DNA of 64,000 bases, from positions 75,560-139,559 of the forward strand of contig JBGSQK010000077.1 in the NCBI GenBank assembly GCA_041738135.1. The letters are read 5' to 3'. The position numbers and the translations under genes were made by a program. Positions 18,436-26,279 of this stretch are shown one piece after another. Each line of letters begins with the position of its first letter. The stretch's first letter is position 1. The DNA comes from JAGOMX01 sp041738135. GTDB taxonomy: Bacteria > Pseudomonadota > Alphaproteobacteria > JAGOMX01. The notes beneath the pieces are model-generated. The model did no database searches and was not told the DNA's origin. It saw only the letters and a program-made list of their open reading frames with translations.

Positions 18436-19430
18436 ACTTCTTCTGTTATTAAGTCTGTTTCGCTAACCGAGTCATAGAATTTGCATATCAAATCCATAAC
18501 TGTCTGTCCATCGTTCATCTGATTCACTTGTGAACGAAACTCAGCCGATCCATGTAAGCCCTTACTGTACCAGCTGATGTGCTTGCGCGCAATTCGGATT
18601 CCTGGATCTTCACCATAATGTTCTAACATGGACATCAAATGCTCGATTAATGTGTTCTTTTGTTCAGTAATGCTTGGGTCAGGTAACTTCTCGCCAGTTT
18701 TTAAGTAGTGGTTGATTTGATTCAAAAACCACGGACGACCATAACAGCCTCTTCCCACCATCACACCATCAGCGCCTGAAAGCCTTAAAAGTTCTGCCGC
18801 ATCCTCTTCGGTTTGCACATCACCGTTACCAATGACTGGTATGGATACTGATTCTTTTACGGACTTAATAAAGGCCCAGTCTGACTTGCCGCGATAAAAC
18901 TGACAACGAGTGCGACCGTGTACCGTGATCATTTTCACGCCACATTCCTCAGCAATCTTGGCCAAGCGCGGCGCATTACGATTGGAATCATCCCAACCAG
19001 TGCGCATCTTTAGCGTGACAGGCACTTTAACCGCATTAACCGTAGCCTCAATAATCCGAGCCGCATGGATTTCATCCTGCATCAATGCAGAGCCCGCATA
19101 GCCGTTCGTTACTTTCTTAGCAGGACAGCCCATATTGATATCAATAATAGCCGCCCCACCCTCTTCATTCATCTTGGCAGCTACAGCCATATCCTCAGGG
19201 ACGCAACCAGCCAGCTGAACAGCCATATGGCCCTCATCTGACGAACGCATCGCTCGCATAATGGTTTTGTGATTCTCCCGAATCATAGCCTGACAAGCAA
19301 TCATTTCCGAAATCACCAGCGAAGCACCATTGCGCTTCACCAGACGACGAAAAGGCATATCTGTCACGCCCGACATAGGCGCAAGCAGTGCTTGTCCTTC
19401 TAAAACAACAGGTCCTACATTTATAGTCAT
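18432..19430 (-). CDS. dusB: tRNA-dihydrouridine synthase (DusB/NifR3)
   Basis: 332 residues, FMN-dependent reductase of uridines in tRNA. Signatures: LAPMSGVTDMPFRRL at the N-terminus, the INMGCPAKKV loop with the catalytic Cys, LKMRTGWDD, VHGRTRCQFYRG, PVIGNGDV for phosphate binding of FMN, and GVMVGRGCYGRPW. A TIM barrel followed by a C-terminal helical tRNA-binding domain. First gene of the ntr unit; its stop overlaps the next start by 4 bases (ATGA). The nifR3 gene heading the ntr operon is the established alphaproteobacterial arrangement. Confidence 0.95.
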   Translation of the reverse strand: MTINVGPVVLEGQALLAPMSGVTDMPFRRLVKRNGASLVISEMIACQAMIRENHKTIMRAMRSSDEGHMAVQLAGCVPEDMAVAAKMNEEGGAAIIDINMGCPAKKVTNGYAGSALMQDEIHAARIIEATVNAVKVPVTLKMRTGWDDSNRNAPRLAKIAEECGVKMITVHGRTRCQFYRGKSDWAFIKSVKESVSIPVIGNGDVQTEEDAAELLRLSGADGVMVGRGCYGRPWFLNQINHYLKTGEKLPDPSITEQKNTLIEHLMSMLEHYGEDPGIRIARKHISWYSKGLHGSAEFRSQVNQMNDGQTVMDLICKFYDSVSETDLITEEV

Positions 19431-19629
19431 ATGTGTATCTTTCCTTGAGCCAAAGTTATCTCATGAACCAGCGATGTGGTCAAGAATTAAGCAGGTGGAA
19501 ATTTTTGGTGAGGATGGGGTGTAAGCTTTTCAAATGAAGGAGAAGCCCTCATTTTCATGAAGGCCGCTCGTTTGGCAGATGAAATCTTCTGTTGCTAAAA
19601 GTCAGAAAAAAAATTATTTCCAGTTAGAT

Positions 19630-20361
19630 TTATTCTCTTCCAAGACTGTTCTGCAATGCACTATGCAATCCACTTAAATTGTCAGCAGCCTGCCCTATTT
19701 CTGAGAATTTCATATATTTTCCGTGCAGACTAATCAGCACCTTAAGATTTTCCATAAGAAGTTGTTTTTGGGTAGTATCAAGATTCAAAATTTCAAGACG
19801 CGTTTCATTCTCTAGAATATTCTTGTAAGTTTCGCTTATATAATCTTGTAGCTTGTTACTATAACCCCAGACATCATAAACGACTAATTGACGGGTCTTT
19901 CTCCCTAGTTCTTCATGCCTACGATACAAATCAGCTACTTCATCGGCCATCATAAACCGACCCAAACAAAAACCTAATGTCTGCCTCACTAATTCAGATA
20001 ACTCTTTAGACAAGACGTCAAGACTATGAATACGATTTGCTACCGAATCCTCTACTTGAGCCTTCTCGTAATTCGTATGCGAAGGACTATTGTTGACACT
20101 GTTGAGCTTTGCTTTCACATTCAACTCGCCAATGGTAAAAGACAAATAATTTGTTATTTTATCGCAGTTGGCTTTCCAGGCCTTAATAGCTTGGCGGCTA
20201 GGTTCTGGCATTGCCTCAATTACAAGATCCACGTTTGAAGGTGCATCCTGAGATAGAGTTTGCGATTTTCTTATTGATGAAACATCCGCGTCGTTAGATG
20301 CAATCGCACAAACGGATGTAAGACCCAAGAGCAGAGCCACATTTATAGTCTTCATTAGCAT
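19630..20361 (-). CDS. Exported helical protein of unknown function
   Basis: 243 residues with a signal peptide (MLMKTINVALLLGLTSVCAIA). The mature chain is helical and polar with heptad-like leucines near residues 170-230; no domain recognised. AGGAAAGG lies seven bases before the ATG, supporting this start. The gene stands alone on the minus strand, with three TTAACG units upstream. Confidence 0.6.
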   Translation of the reverse strand: MLMKTINVALLLGLTSVCAIASNDADVSSIRKSQTLSQDAPSNVDLVIEAMPEPSRQAIKAWKANCDKITNYLSFTIGELNVKAKLNSVNNSPSHTNYEKAQVEDSVANRIHSLDVLSKELSELVRQTLGFCLGRFMMADEVADLYRRHEELGRKTRQLVVYDVWGYSNKLQDYISETYKNILENETRLEILNLDTTQKQLLMENLKVLISLHGKYMKFSEIGQAADNLSGLHSALQNSLGRE

Positions 20362-20394
20362 GATATTACCTTTCCTAAAATAAACAGATTAAAA

Positions 20395-20412
20395 TTAACG
20401 TTAACGTTAACG
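20395..20412. repeat. Triple TTAACG direct repeat upstream of an exported-protein gene
   Basis: Three head-to-tail copies of TTAACG, which also read as overlapping AACGTT and GTTAAC palindromes. They lie 34 bases before the start codon at 20361 (minus strand), a position that could be a regulatory site. No further support. Confidence 0.35.
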
Positions 20413-20514
20413 TAGATTTTATACCCCATATTTTTTATATAACCAATTTTTTAGTTAACTTATTACTTTCTATTAATATTCCGATTATGGCTTGAGTCAA
20501 ACCCAAGGCCGAGA

Positions 20515-21372
20515 TCAGCAAATGCTACAGCCTGATGAGTGGTTGTAGTGCTTAATAGTTAAGCAACCATTCGGATCAACAGTAAGACCTCTCGTGATGT
20601 TTTCGCAACCACAGATATGAAAAAATATTTTTCGATTTTTCTTTTCTTCGCTAAGACGAGCAAAGACAGCTTCGGTGAGTGTATTGCAACGCAACAGGAT
20701 TACAGTTAGATCACCATCAAACCTATTCGTAAAATTAATTAGGTCCTCGTCTGTAATATTGCTATTACATATGTCCAGAACCTTCAATGCACGATATTTG
20801 CTAATAGCTTCGCAAAGCAGCTCTCTCTTAAAAAAGGTACAATTCTGCACACTAAGAACCTTCAAATTTGGTCTGAATGGTAGCAAACCAATTAGCATTT
20901 TATTTTTATCCTCGTATTCTACGAAATTCGGATTATTATAAGGATTTGAGATGAAAAAGATCGTAACTTTCGAATTCACATATTGATAAAATCCCTTGCA
21001 AACTAAACGTATATTTTTGATGTGGTCCGTATCTTCTTTCTTAAGTATCAATTTTCGCTCACCAGCTTCAACAACATAATGCTCTTCGGCATTAAATGAC
21101 TCCTGATCAATGAATGACCATTTAAGTATAAGTTTTATTACATCATTGGGTAGGCATTTTATATTTGGATCATTTGCCTTGCAGAATGAGGTTTGCTCAA
21201 CGGCGTGCTCGTTTTTACCAGTTTCGTTTATAACCTCTGGCCCTTCAATCTTCAATACATGGTTCCTATTAACACCGAATTCATCATTACCTCCGTCTGA
21301 TCCAAATGCACTAAATTGACCAGAACAGAAAATCAGGGTTGCTAGCGCAAGTTTCTTAGAAATACTAAACAT
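20515..21372 (-). CDS. Exported F-box / leucine-rich-repeat protein with CaaX-like C-terminus
   Basis: 285 residues. Signal peptide at residues 1-24 (LALATLIFCSGQFSAFGS). Residues about 72-135 resemble an F-box: CLPNDVIKLILKW, an insert, then IRLVCKGFYQYVNS, which matches the two conserved halves. Residues about 165-235 look like short leucine-rich repeats (LKVLSVQNCTFF; ALKVLDICNSNITDEDL). The last four residues are C-S-I-C, a CaaX-type box. F-boxes recruit SKP1-cullin ubiquitin ligases in eukaryotes, and CaaX boxes are prenylated by host enzymes; Legionella AnkB combines an F-box and CaaX in the same way. The inference is a host-directed effector. The Sec signal is odd for a type IV substrate. 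A family search is needed to confirm the F-box. Confidence 0.65.
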   Translation of the reverse strand: MFSISKKLALATLIFCSGQFSAFGSDGGNDEFGVNRNHVLKIEGPEVINETGKNEHAVEQTSFCKANDPNIKCLPNDVIKLILKWSFIDQESFNAEEHYVVEAGERKLILKKEDTDHIKNIRLVCKGFYQYVNSKVTIFFISNPYNNPNFVEYEDKNKMLIGLLPFRPNLKVLSVQNCTFFKRELLCEAISKYRALKVLDICNSNITDEDLINFTNRFDGDLTVILLRCNTLTEAVFARLSEEKKNRKIFFHICGCENITRGLTVDPNGCLTIKHYNHSSGCSIC

Positions 21373-21550
21373 TATAAATACACTCCATTATTATTCATTC
21401 CACATCATATGTAAATTACTCTTTTACATAATATTGAATGCTATTTTTGTCAAGGGAAATAGCGTGCAAAATTAAACAGGTGAAATTTTGACAACGATTA
21501 TATAAGAGCATTTAAGCGATTATGCTGCTCGAGACTCTAAATTTTGCACT

Positions 21551-21580
21551 GACTATTCTGCAGCCATTTGCAGAATAGTC
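21551..21580. promoter_or_regulatory. Perfect 12-base palindrome, probable operator
   Basis: GACTATTCTGCA and TGCAGAATAGTC are perfect inverted arms separated by six bases. A related half-site pair (TTTTCTGCA ... ACAGAATAG) follows at 21586-21610, ending just before the ATG at 21616 of the broken AAA ATPase. TTGACT at 21581-21586 could be a -35 box inside the array. Its position and symmetry suggest a dimeric repressor site for the downstream gene. Confidence 0.55.
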
Positions 21581-21615
21581 TTGACTTTTCTGCAATTCGA
21601 CACAGAATAGCCAAC

Positions 21616-22001
21616 ATGGAGAGAGCTCAAAAGAAAATCATCCTTCGGGATTTAGAAAAGAAATTAGAAAAGAAACTCGCCTTGCTTGTAGGGCCGCGGC
21701 AATGTGGCAAAACTTGACTTGCCAAGGATACAGCCAAAGAATTTAGCAACTTTACGGCAAAACAGACATGCTGGCAGAAGAATATTCCTTGCATTATCTA
21801 AGAACCAAGGAAGGCCATGAAGTGGATTTTTCTATCATCCTGCAGGACCGAATCGAATCCATGATTGAAGTAAAACTATCCAACCCCACAGCCAGCTATT
21901 CCATTGTAAAATTTCATAATAAATACAATCACCCGGCCATTCAGCTGGTCAAATCCCTTCGCAATGAACACGAAAACCAAGGTGAGCATTCTGAAAGCTG
22001 A
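21616..22001 (+). pseudogene. Remnant of an AAA_14 / DUF4143 ATPase
   Basis: The ATG at 21616 opens the typical beginning of this family: an amphipathic helix, then LLVGPRQCGKT, the Walker A loop, and an in-frame TGA directly after it. Translation past the stop (LAKDTAKEFSNFT) still fits. The frame then changes near 21750-21768 and the text resumes at the extreme C-terminus: LHYLRTKEGHEVDFSII and MIEVKLSNP, the nuclease-like end of DUF4143. The central 250 or so residues are gone. So one stop, one large deletion and a frame change; clearly dead. These ATPases often exist in many copies in host-associated bacteria. Confidence 0.85.
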
Positions 22002-22245
22002 AAAATATTTGTCGCAGCTATATTTGTAGGCTGATCTGCTTCACAAATAGGTATGAAACGCTTTATTTACGTGGGTCATTGCAATCACATTTCTTAGATT
22101 TACTATGGATGTACTAACTTAATTAAGTTATCGAGATCCCTTCATTTGAATTAATAAAAATTAACGATTATTTTATACATGACGGTTTAACATTATTCTA
22201 GAAGCGCTGACTTCAAAAGTAGAACATAACAGAGAGGGTTTTATA

Positions 22246-22653
22246 ATGAGTAATCTTGCAGACCATAACATTTCCAAAGCAATGGTAGCGCCGCAAATTT
22301 ATGCGCAGGCTTTGGACAATCAAAACTGGAAGCTTGCATATGCTACCGGTAAGGATGCACAAATTGTGTTTATGCACATCTCTCCTTTTACGAACCCGAA
22401 CAATGAGATTGGCATGGAAACCCATCCATTTGACCAAGTCATTATAATTGTTCAAGGCAATGCAAAAGTGGAATTGGATGGAGAAGTATCTATGGCAACA
22501 GTCGGTGATATGATCTTTATCCCACAAGGCACAGCGCATAATGTAATTAACCTTAGTAAGGATGAAGCTCTCAAAATATTGAGTTTTTATACGGATACGG
22601 ATATTCCGGCTAATTCTATAATCAGGAAAAAGGCTGATGACGCAGCAGAATGA
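22246..22653 (+). CDS. Cupin-domain protein
   Basis: 135 residues folding as a single small cupin: motif 1 HPFDQVIIIVQGNAKVELDG and motif 2 GDMIFIPQGTAHNVIN, the latter with the conserved His. The first His of motif 1 is METHPFDQ. Cupins of this size bind a metal and are either small enzymes or sensors; the substrate cannot be read from sequence. Ribosome-binding site GAGAGGG precedes the ATG. 21 bases separate it from the DUF302 gene, so they form a two-gene unit. Confidence 0.82.
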   Translation: MSNLADHNISKAMVAPQIYAQALDNQNWKLAYATGKDAQIVFMHISPFTNPNNEIGMETHPFDQVIIIVQGNAKVELDGEVSMATVGDMIFIPQGTAHNVINLSKDEALKILSFYTDTDIPANSIIRKKADDAAE

Positions 22654-22674
22654 TGTCAATTTAGGAGTTATCAA

Positions 22675-23067
22675 ATGAAAACCACATACAACTTCGGCAA
22701 AAAAGTAGATTTAAGCTTTGAAGAAGCAGTGCAGCGAACAAGGGATGAGCTCGCCATAGAAGGCTTTGGTGTGCTCACGGAAATTGATGTGGCTGCCACC
22801 ATGAAGAAAAAGCTAGATAAGCAGATGTCTCCGTATTTAATTTTGGGAGCATGCAATCCCCCGCTCGCACTTAAGACTATAGAAGCCGAGCCTGGCATTG
22901 GCGCGTTACTACCTTGCAATGTGGTGATACGTGTTGATTCCAAAGGAGATGTTTTCGTGGAATTTATGGATCCATCTACCATTCTAACTCTCATTGACAA
23001 CCCTGTTGTCCATAAGGTAGCTACTGAAGTCAAAATGCGATTGGAAAAAGTTATGGCAGCTTTATAA
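22675..23067 (+). CDS. DUF302-family protein
   Basis: 130 residues matching the whole DUF302 fold: SFEEAVQRTRDELAIEGFGVLTEIDV at the start (read as SFEEAVQRTRDELA then EGFGVLTEID), YLILGACNPPLA, GALLPCNVVIRV and a C-terminal helix. The family is widespread, fold known, function unproven; the conserved GACNP and LPCN cysteines are present. TAGGAG is seven bases before the ATG. Partner of the cupin upstream. Confidence 0.85.
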   Translation: MKTTYNFGKKVDLSFEEAVQRTRDELAIEGFGVLTEIDVAATMKKKLDKQMSPYLILGACNPPLALKTIEAEPGIGALLPCNVVIRVDSKGDVFVEFMDPSTILTLIDNPVVHKVATEVKMRLEKVMAAL

Positions 23068-23146
23068 TTCCAAAAGTTAGAAACGGATGCTGTAATTATC
23101 TACGCACAAATTCCACTGATAAATGCCAGGTTGTAGCTTGCGTTTT

Positions 23147-23227
23147 TTAGAAGAGATTGGAAAAAATCCAAACTAGAATTAAAATTCCAATTGGAACACC
23201 TAGCAGCCAGGCTATGAAATATCTCAT
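23147..23227 (-). CDS. 26-residue single-span membrane peptide
   Basis: ATG at 23225-23227 is preceded by GGAG at a good distance and opens MRYFIAWLLGVPIGILILVW followed by IFSNLF and a stop. It is one transmembrane helix with a Gly-Val-Pro kink and Arg at position 2. Peptides of this shape are annotated in many environmental proteobacteria next to stress genes; I do not know a function. It is divergent from the DUF883 gene. Short length limits confidence. Confidence 0.55.
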   Translation of the reverse strand: MRYFIAWLLGVPIGILILVWIFSNLF

Positions 23228-23552
23228 TTTTTACTCCGTTGATAACTGATTATCACAGACACAAATGTTTCTGATAATGTTATATTAACATAAATGCATT
23301 AACAAAGAAATAATGAATAAATCGAAATAATGTAAGTTATAAATTTTATCTAAAAGTCATAAATATTTATTTATTTTTTATTGATATATATTTACATATG
23401 TAGATTAATGGAAATAATAATTTGCAATAAATATTCTAAGATGCTATGATTTAATTATGCATTATTAAGAAAAATTCGAATTTTTTCATTAATAACACAT
23501 TTCTTAACTAAGTTTTTAAAAACTATCCAACATAGAAAACGGGAGGGATAAA
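23228..23552. other. AT-rich gene-free stretch
   Basis: 325 bases between a divergent pair (small membrane peptide and DUF883 protein). Composed mostly of A and T with runs such as ATTTATTTATTTTTT, no credible open frame, and no clear hairpin. It must carry the promoters of both genes; no -35/-10 pair stands out from the background. Confidence 0.6.
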
Positions 23553-24041
23553 ATGTCTAAAAACAAAGAATATATCAAAGATTCTGAGGAATTGCTGAGA
23601 AAATATAAGGATAAGCTGTCCAAGATAGAAGCCTCTTTAAAAGACGCAGCTGGCAGCGAAAAAAAGGAACTTTTAGCCAAAAGTAAGGAACTGAAAGAAA
23701 AATATAAAGAAGCTGAAAACAAAATAAAAGAGCTAGCAGATACAGCTGAAGAAGGATTTGAAAAGGTTAAGGATGCATCGGTAGAATTATTTAATGCATT
23801 AAAAGATGCCTTTTCTGAGTACACAGATATGGTTAGCCCTCACAATATTAAAGAGAATATAGTTCATGCAAAAGATGAAGTGATACAATTTGGAAAAGAT
23901 AGGGCAGATGAAGTAATGCATTATGGAAGAGATAGGGTGTTAGAGCTCGAAGAGCATGTGAAAAAGAATCCATTGGCATCAGTTGCCATCGTAGCGGGTG
24001 TGGGATTTCTGCTAGGTCTATTTTTTAGGCGTTCACGCTAA
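23553..24041 (+). CDS. DUF883 (ElaB/YqjD-type) membrane-anchored protein
   Basis: 162 residues. The first 130 are a very charged helical coiled coil, and the C-terminus is KKNPLASVAIVAGVGFLLGLFF with an Arg tail: the DUF883 transmembrane anchor with its GxxxG. Escherichia coli YqjD and ElaB have this design, sit in the inner membrane and bind stationary-phase ribosomes. The charged coil is longer here than in YqjD. GGGAGGG precedes the ATG. The stop TAA overlaps the next ATG (TAATG), echoing the yqjD-yqjE pair of enterobacteria. Confidence 0.85.
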   Translation: MSKNKEYIKDSEELLRKYKDKLSKIEASLKDAAGSEKKELLAKSKELKEKYKEAENKIKELADTAEEGFEKVKDASVELFNALKDAFSEYTDMVSPHNIKENIVHAKDEVIQFGKDRADEVMHYGRDRVLELEEHVKKNPLASVAIVAGVGFLLGLFFRRSR

Positions 24042-24457
24042 TGTCTATTATATTACTTCTTTTGGAGATGTTTTTGAAGCCAGAAGCATCCCCAAAGCCT
24101 TTCTTTAATGGGCGCCTTCTAGGGTACATTCTGTTATTTATTGCTTCTGTTATTGGAATGTATTTTCTATTTCAAGGTCTTATCCCCGTTATAGGATACT
24201 TAGAAAGTGGGGCTATAATATGCGCGATTGTCGCCAGCGCTGGCTTTTTATTCCTGTTTCTAAGCAGAGAAAAGAAAAAACCTAAACCCATCGACAAAAT
24301 AGTCGATACAGCCAAAATGCATTATAATAATGCGGAAGGCGACTTGGAACGTTTTTTCAAAGAAAACGCGCCCAACATAATTCTTTATGCTGGCCTCGCA
24401 GGTTTAACTCTATACCAAATTATATCTTTGTTCAAAGAAAAGCCAAAGAAAGATTAA
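24041..24457 (+). CDS. Three-helix inner-membrane protein coupled to the DUF883 gene
   Basis: 138 residues with two adjacent membrane helices (about residues 28-75), a basic charged segment (SREKKKPKPIDKIVDTAK) and a third C-terminal helix (NIILYAGLAGLTLYQIISLF). No family recognised with certainty; in position and shape it corresponds to YqjE. Start overlaps the previous stop by one base, so translation is probably coupled. Confidence 0.7.
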   Translation: MSIILLLLEMFLKPEASPKPFFNGRLLGYILLFIASVIGMYFLFQGLIPVIGYLESGAIICAIVASAGFLFLFLSREKKKPKPIDKIVDTAKMHYNNAEGDLERFFKENAPNIILYAGLAGLTLYQIISLFKEKPKKD

Positions 24458-24532
24458 GGCTTTCGTCTCACCTTTCCTATCTACTTCTGTTCTGGAGTTT
24501 GCTACTATATAATAGCACTCCAGGACAAGAAA

Positions 24533-25855
24533 ATGATATCAGGGCTACTGAACGAAATTAGCGGTTTAAAAACAGAAACTTACTTTGGCACGGTTGCGGC
24601 TTTGCGCGGGTTGCTGTTTGAAGTTAAGGGTCTGGACGGCTATTTGGCCACGGGGAACCAATGCATTGTATACCCGGCAACTGGTCAACCTATTGTGGCA
24701 GAAGTTGTTGGATTTAATCATAACCGCGCTCAGATGATGGCTTATAAGCCCTTGAACAGTGTAGGCCCTGGTTGTCGGGTTGAAAAATGTCGGGACAGCT
24801 TTTCCATTTGTCCTAGTGACAGTTGGCTAGGCCGTGTGGTGGATGGCTTCGGCGAGCCCTTGGATGGAGGTCCCCTGCTCCCTTATGGCCCGAGTCTCTA
24901 CAATGTGATGGCCGCGCCTATCCCGGCCCATGAAAGGCAGCGAGTAAAAGAGCGCATCGAGATTGGTGTGCGTGCCGTCAATACCTTTACCACATGCTGC
25001 TACGGCCAACGTATGGGTATCTTCTCGGGTTCTGGCGTCGGTAAATCCGTATTGATGTCGCAAATTGCACGATTTAGCTCCGCAGACATTAACGTGATAG
25101 GCCTCATAGGGGAGCGTGGACGGGAGGTGCGTGAATTCATCGAAGAAGCACTGGATCCTGAAACACTGGCCAGATCTGTTATTATTGTTTCAACCTCAGA
25201 TGAACCCGCACTGATGAGACGACAAGCTGCTTATCTTACGCTGACCGTTGCCGAGTATTTTCGAGATCAAGGCAAGCAAGTGATGTGTTTCCTGGACAGC
25301 GTTACCCGTTTTGCCATGGCTTTGCGGGAGATTGGCCTCTCAGTGGGAGAGCCTCCTGCTAGCAAAGGATATACACCTTCCGTATTTGCTGAACTGCCAA
25401 GACTATTAGAAAGAGCAGGACCTGGCAGAAAGAACGAGAATGGAGCTATCACAGGTATTTTCACAGTGCTGGTTGAAGGCGATGATGATAATGAACCCAT
25501 CTCGGATGCGGTCAGGTCTATTTTGGATGGACACATTGTGCTGGACAGAAACATCGCAAACCGCAATCGCTATCCCGCCATCAACATCCTTAAGAGCATT
25601 TCCCGTATGATGCCTGATTGTAACAATGAGCAAGAAACGGCATTGGTCAACAAAGCACGCGAGTTAATGGCCTTATATGACGATATGTCGGAGATGATTC
25701 GCTTGGGCGCTTATAGAATTGGATCGGACCCCAAAATTGACAATGCTATCCGCTATCACGATGGACTAGAGGCATTCCTATCTCAAGGTAAATATGAATC
25801 GTGCGGCATTGAAACAGGGTTTAATGAACTTAAAGATATCATAGACCATGAGTAA
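24533..25855 (+). CDS. fliI: Flagellar export ATPase FliI
   Basis: 440 residues, type III secretion ATPase. Walker A GIFSGSGVGKSVLMSQIAR, catalytic GLIGERGREVREF, Walker B QVMCFLDSVTRFAMA, and SVGEPPASKGYTPSVFAELP followed by LLERAGPG, wording typical of FliI rather than of F1-ATPase or virulence-type SctN. It energises flagellar protein export with FliH and FliJ. The fliJ gene overlaps its end by 8 bases. No other flagellar genes are in the window, so flagellar function cannot be judged, but this gene looks intact. Confidence 0.92.
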   Translation: MISGLLNEISGLKTETYFGTVAALRGLLFEVKGLDGYLATGNQCIVYPATGQPIVAEVVGFNHNRAQMMAYKPLNSVGPGCRVEKCRDSFSICPSDSWLGRVVDGFGEPLDGGPLLPYGPSLYNVMAAPIPAHERQRVKERIEIGVRAVNTFTTCCYGQRMGIFSGSGVGKSVLMSQIARFSSADINVIGLIGERGREVREFIEEALDPETLARSVIIVSTSDEPALMRRQAAYLTLTVAEYFRDQGKQVMCFLDSVTRFAMALREIGLSVGEPPASKGYTPSVFAELPRLLERAGPGRKNENGAITGIFTVLVEGDDDNEPISDAVRSILDGHIVLDRNIANRNRYPAINILKSISRMMPDCNNEQETALVNKARELMALYDDMSEMIRLGAYRIGSDPKIDNAIRYHDGLEAFLSQGKYESCGIETGFNELKDIIDHE

Positions 25856-26279
25856 GAAAACCGTTAAATCTTTAGTGATGCTCAGCAAGCTCAAAAGGTT
25901 GGATCTGATTGAAAAACAACAGGCCCTAGCTCAGATGCAAGTTAAACTTCAAGCGCTCAATCAGCAGGTGAAAGATATTGCTAAATCCAGGGAGCTAGAA
26001 CTGGAGTGTACGCGAATTGATAGTCAAGCACGACTCACACTGCAAATTTATCTTGAAGGCTTGCGCACCAGAGAAAAGGCCTTGAAGCATCAGATCTATC
26101 ACTTGGCTGACTTTATGATTCCAGTACAAGAAAGCGTCCGGGAATCGTTTAAACAAGTAAAATCCCTTGAAATCACCACAGAAACTCTCCAGAATCAGAT
26201 GACTTACGAACAGGACAAGGCCGAGCAAGCCTTTTTAGATGAAATAAGCATGCAAAAGAAGGCACGAGATAATGATTAA
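25848..26279 (+). CDS. fliJ: FliJ-like flagellar export chaperone
   Basis: 143 residues, almost wholly a charged coiled coil (LSKLKRLDLIEKQQALAQMQ and onward), with no aromatic core, no signal peptide and no membrane helix: the FliJ stalk pattern. Sequence conservation in this family is low, so the name rests on length, coiled coil and position after fliI with an 8-base overlap. It also overlaps dapB by 8 bases at its 3' end. Confidence 0.78.
   Translation: MSKKTVKSLVMLSKLKRLDLIEKQQALAQMQVKLQALNQQVKDIAKSRELELECTRIDSQARLTLQIYLEGLRTREKALKHQIYHLADFMIPVQESVRESFKQVKSLEITTETLQNQMTYEQDKAEQAFLDEISMQKKARDND

Noticed and set aside
22213..22674. 153-codon minus-strand frame
   Set aside because: Covers the cupin gene in antisense; the cupin has motif support and a ribosome-binding site.
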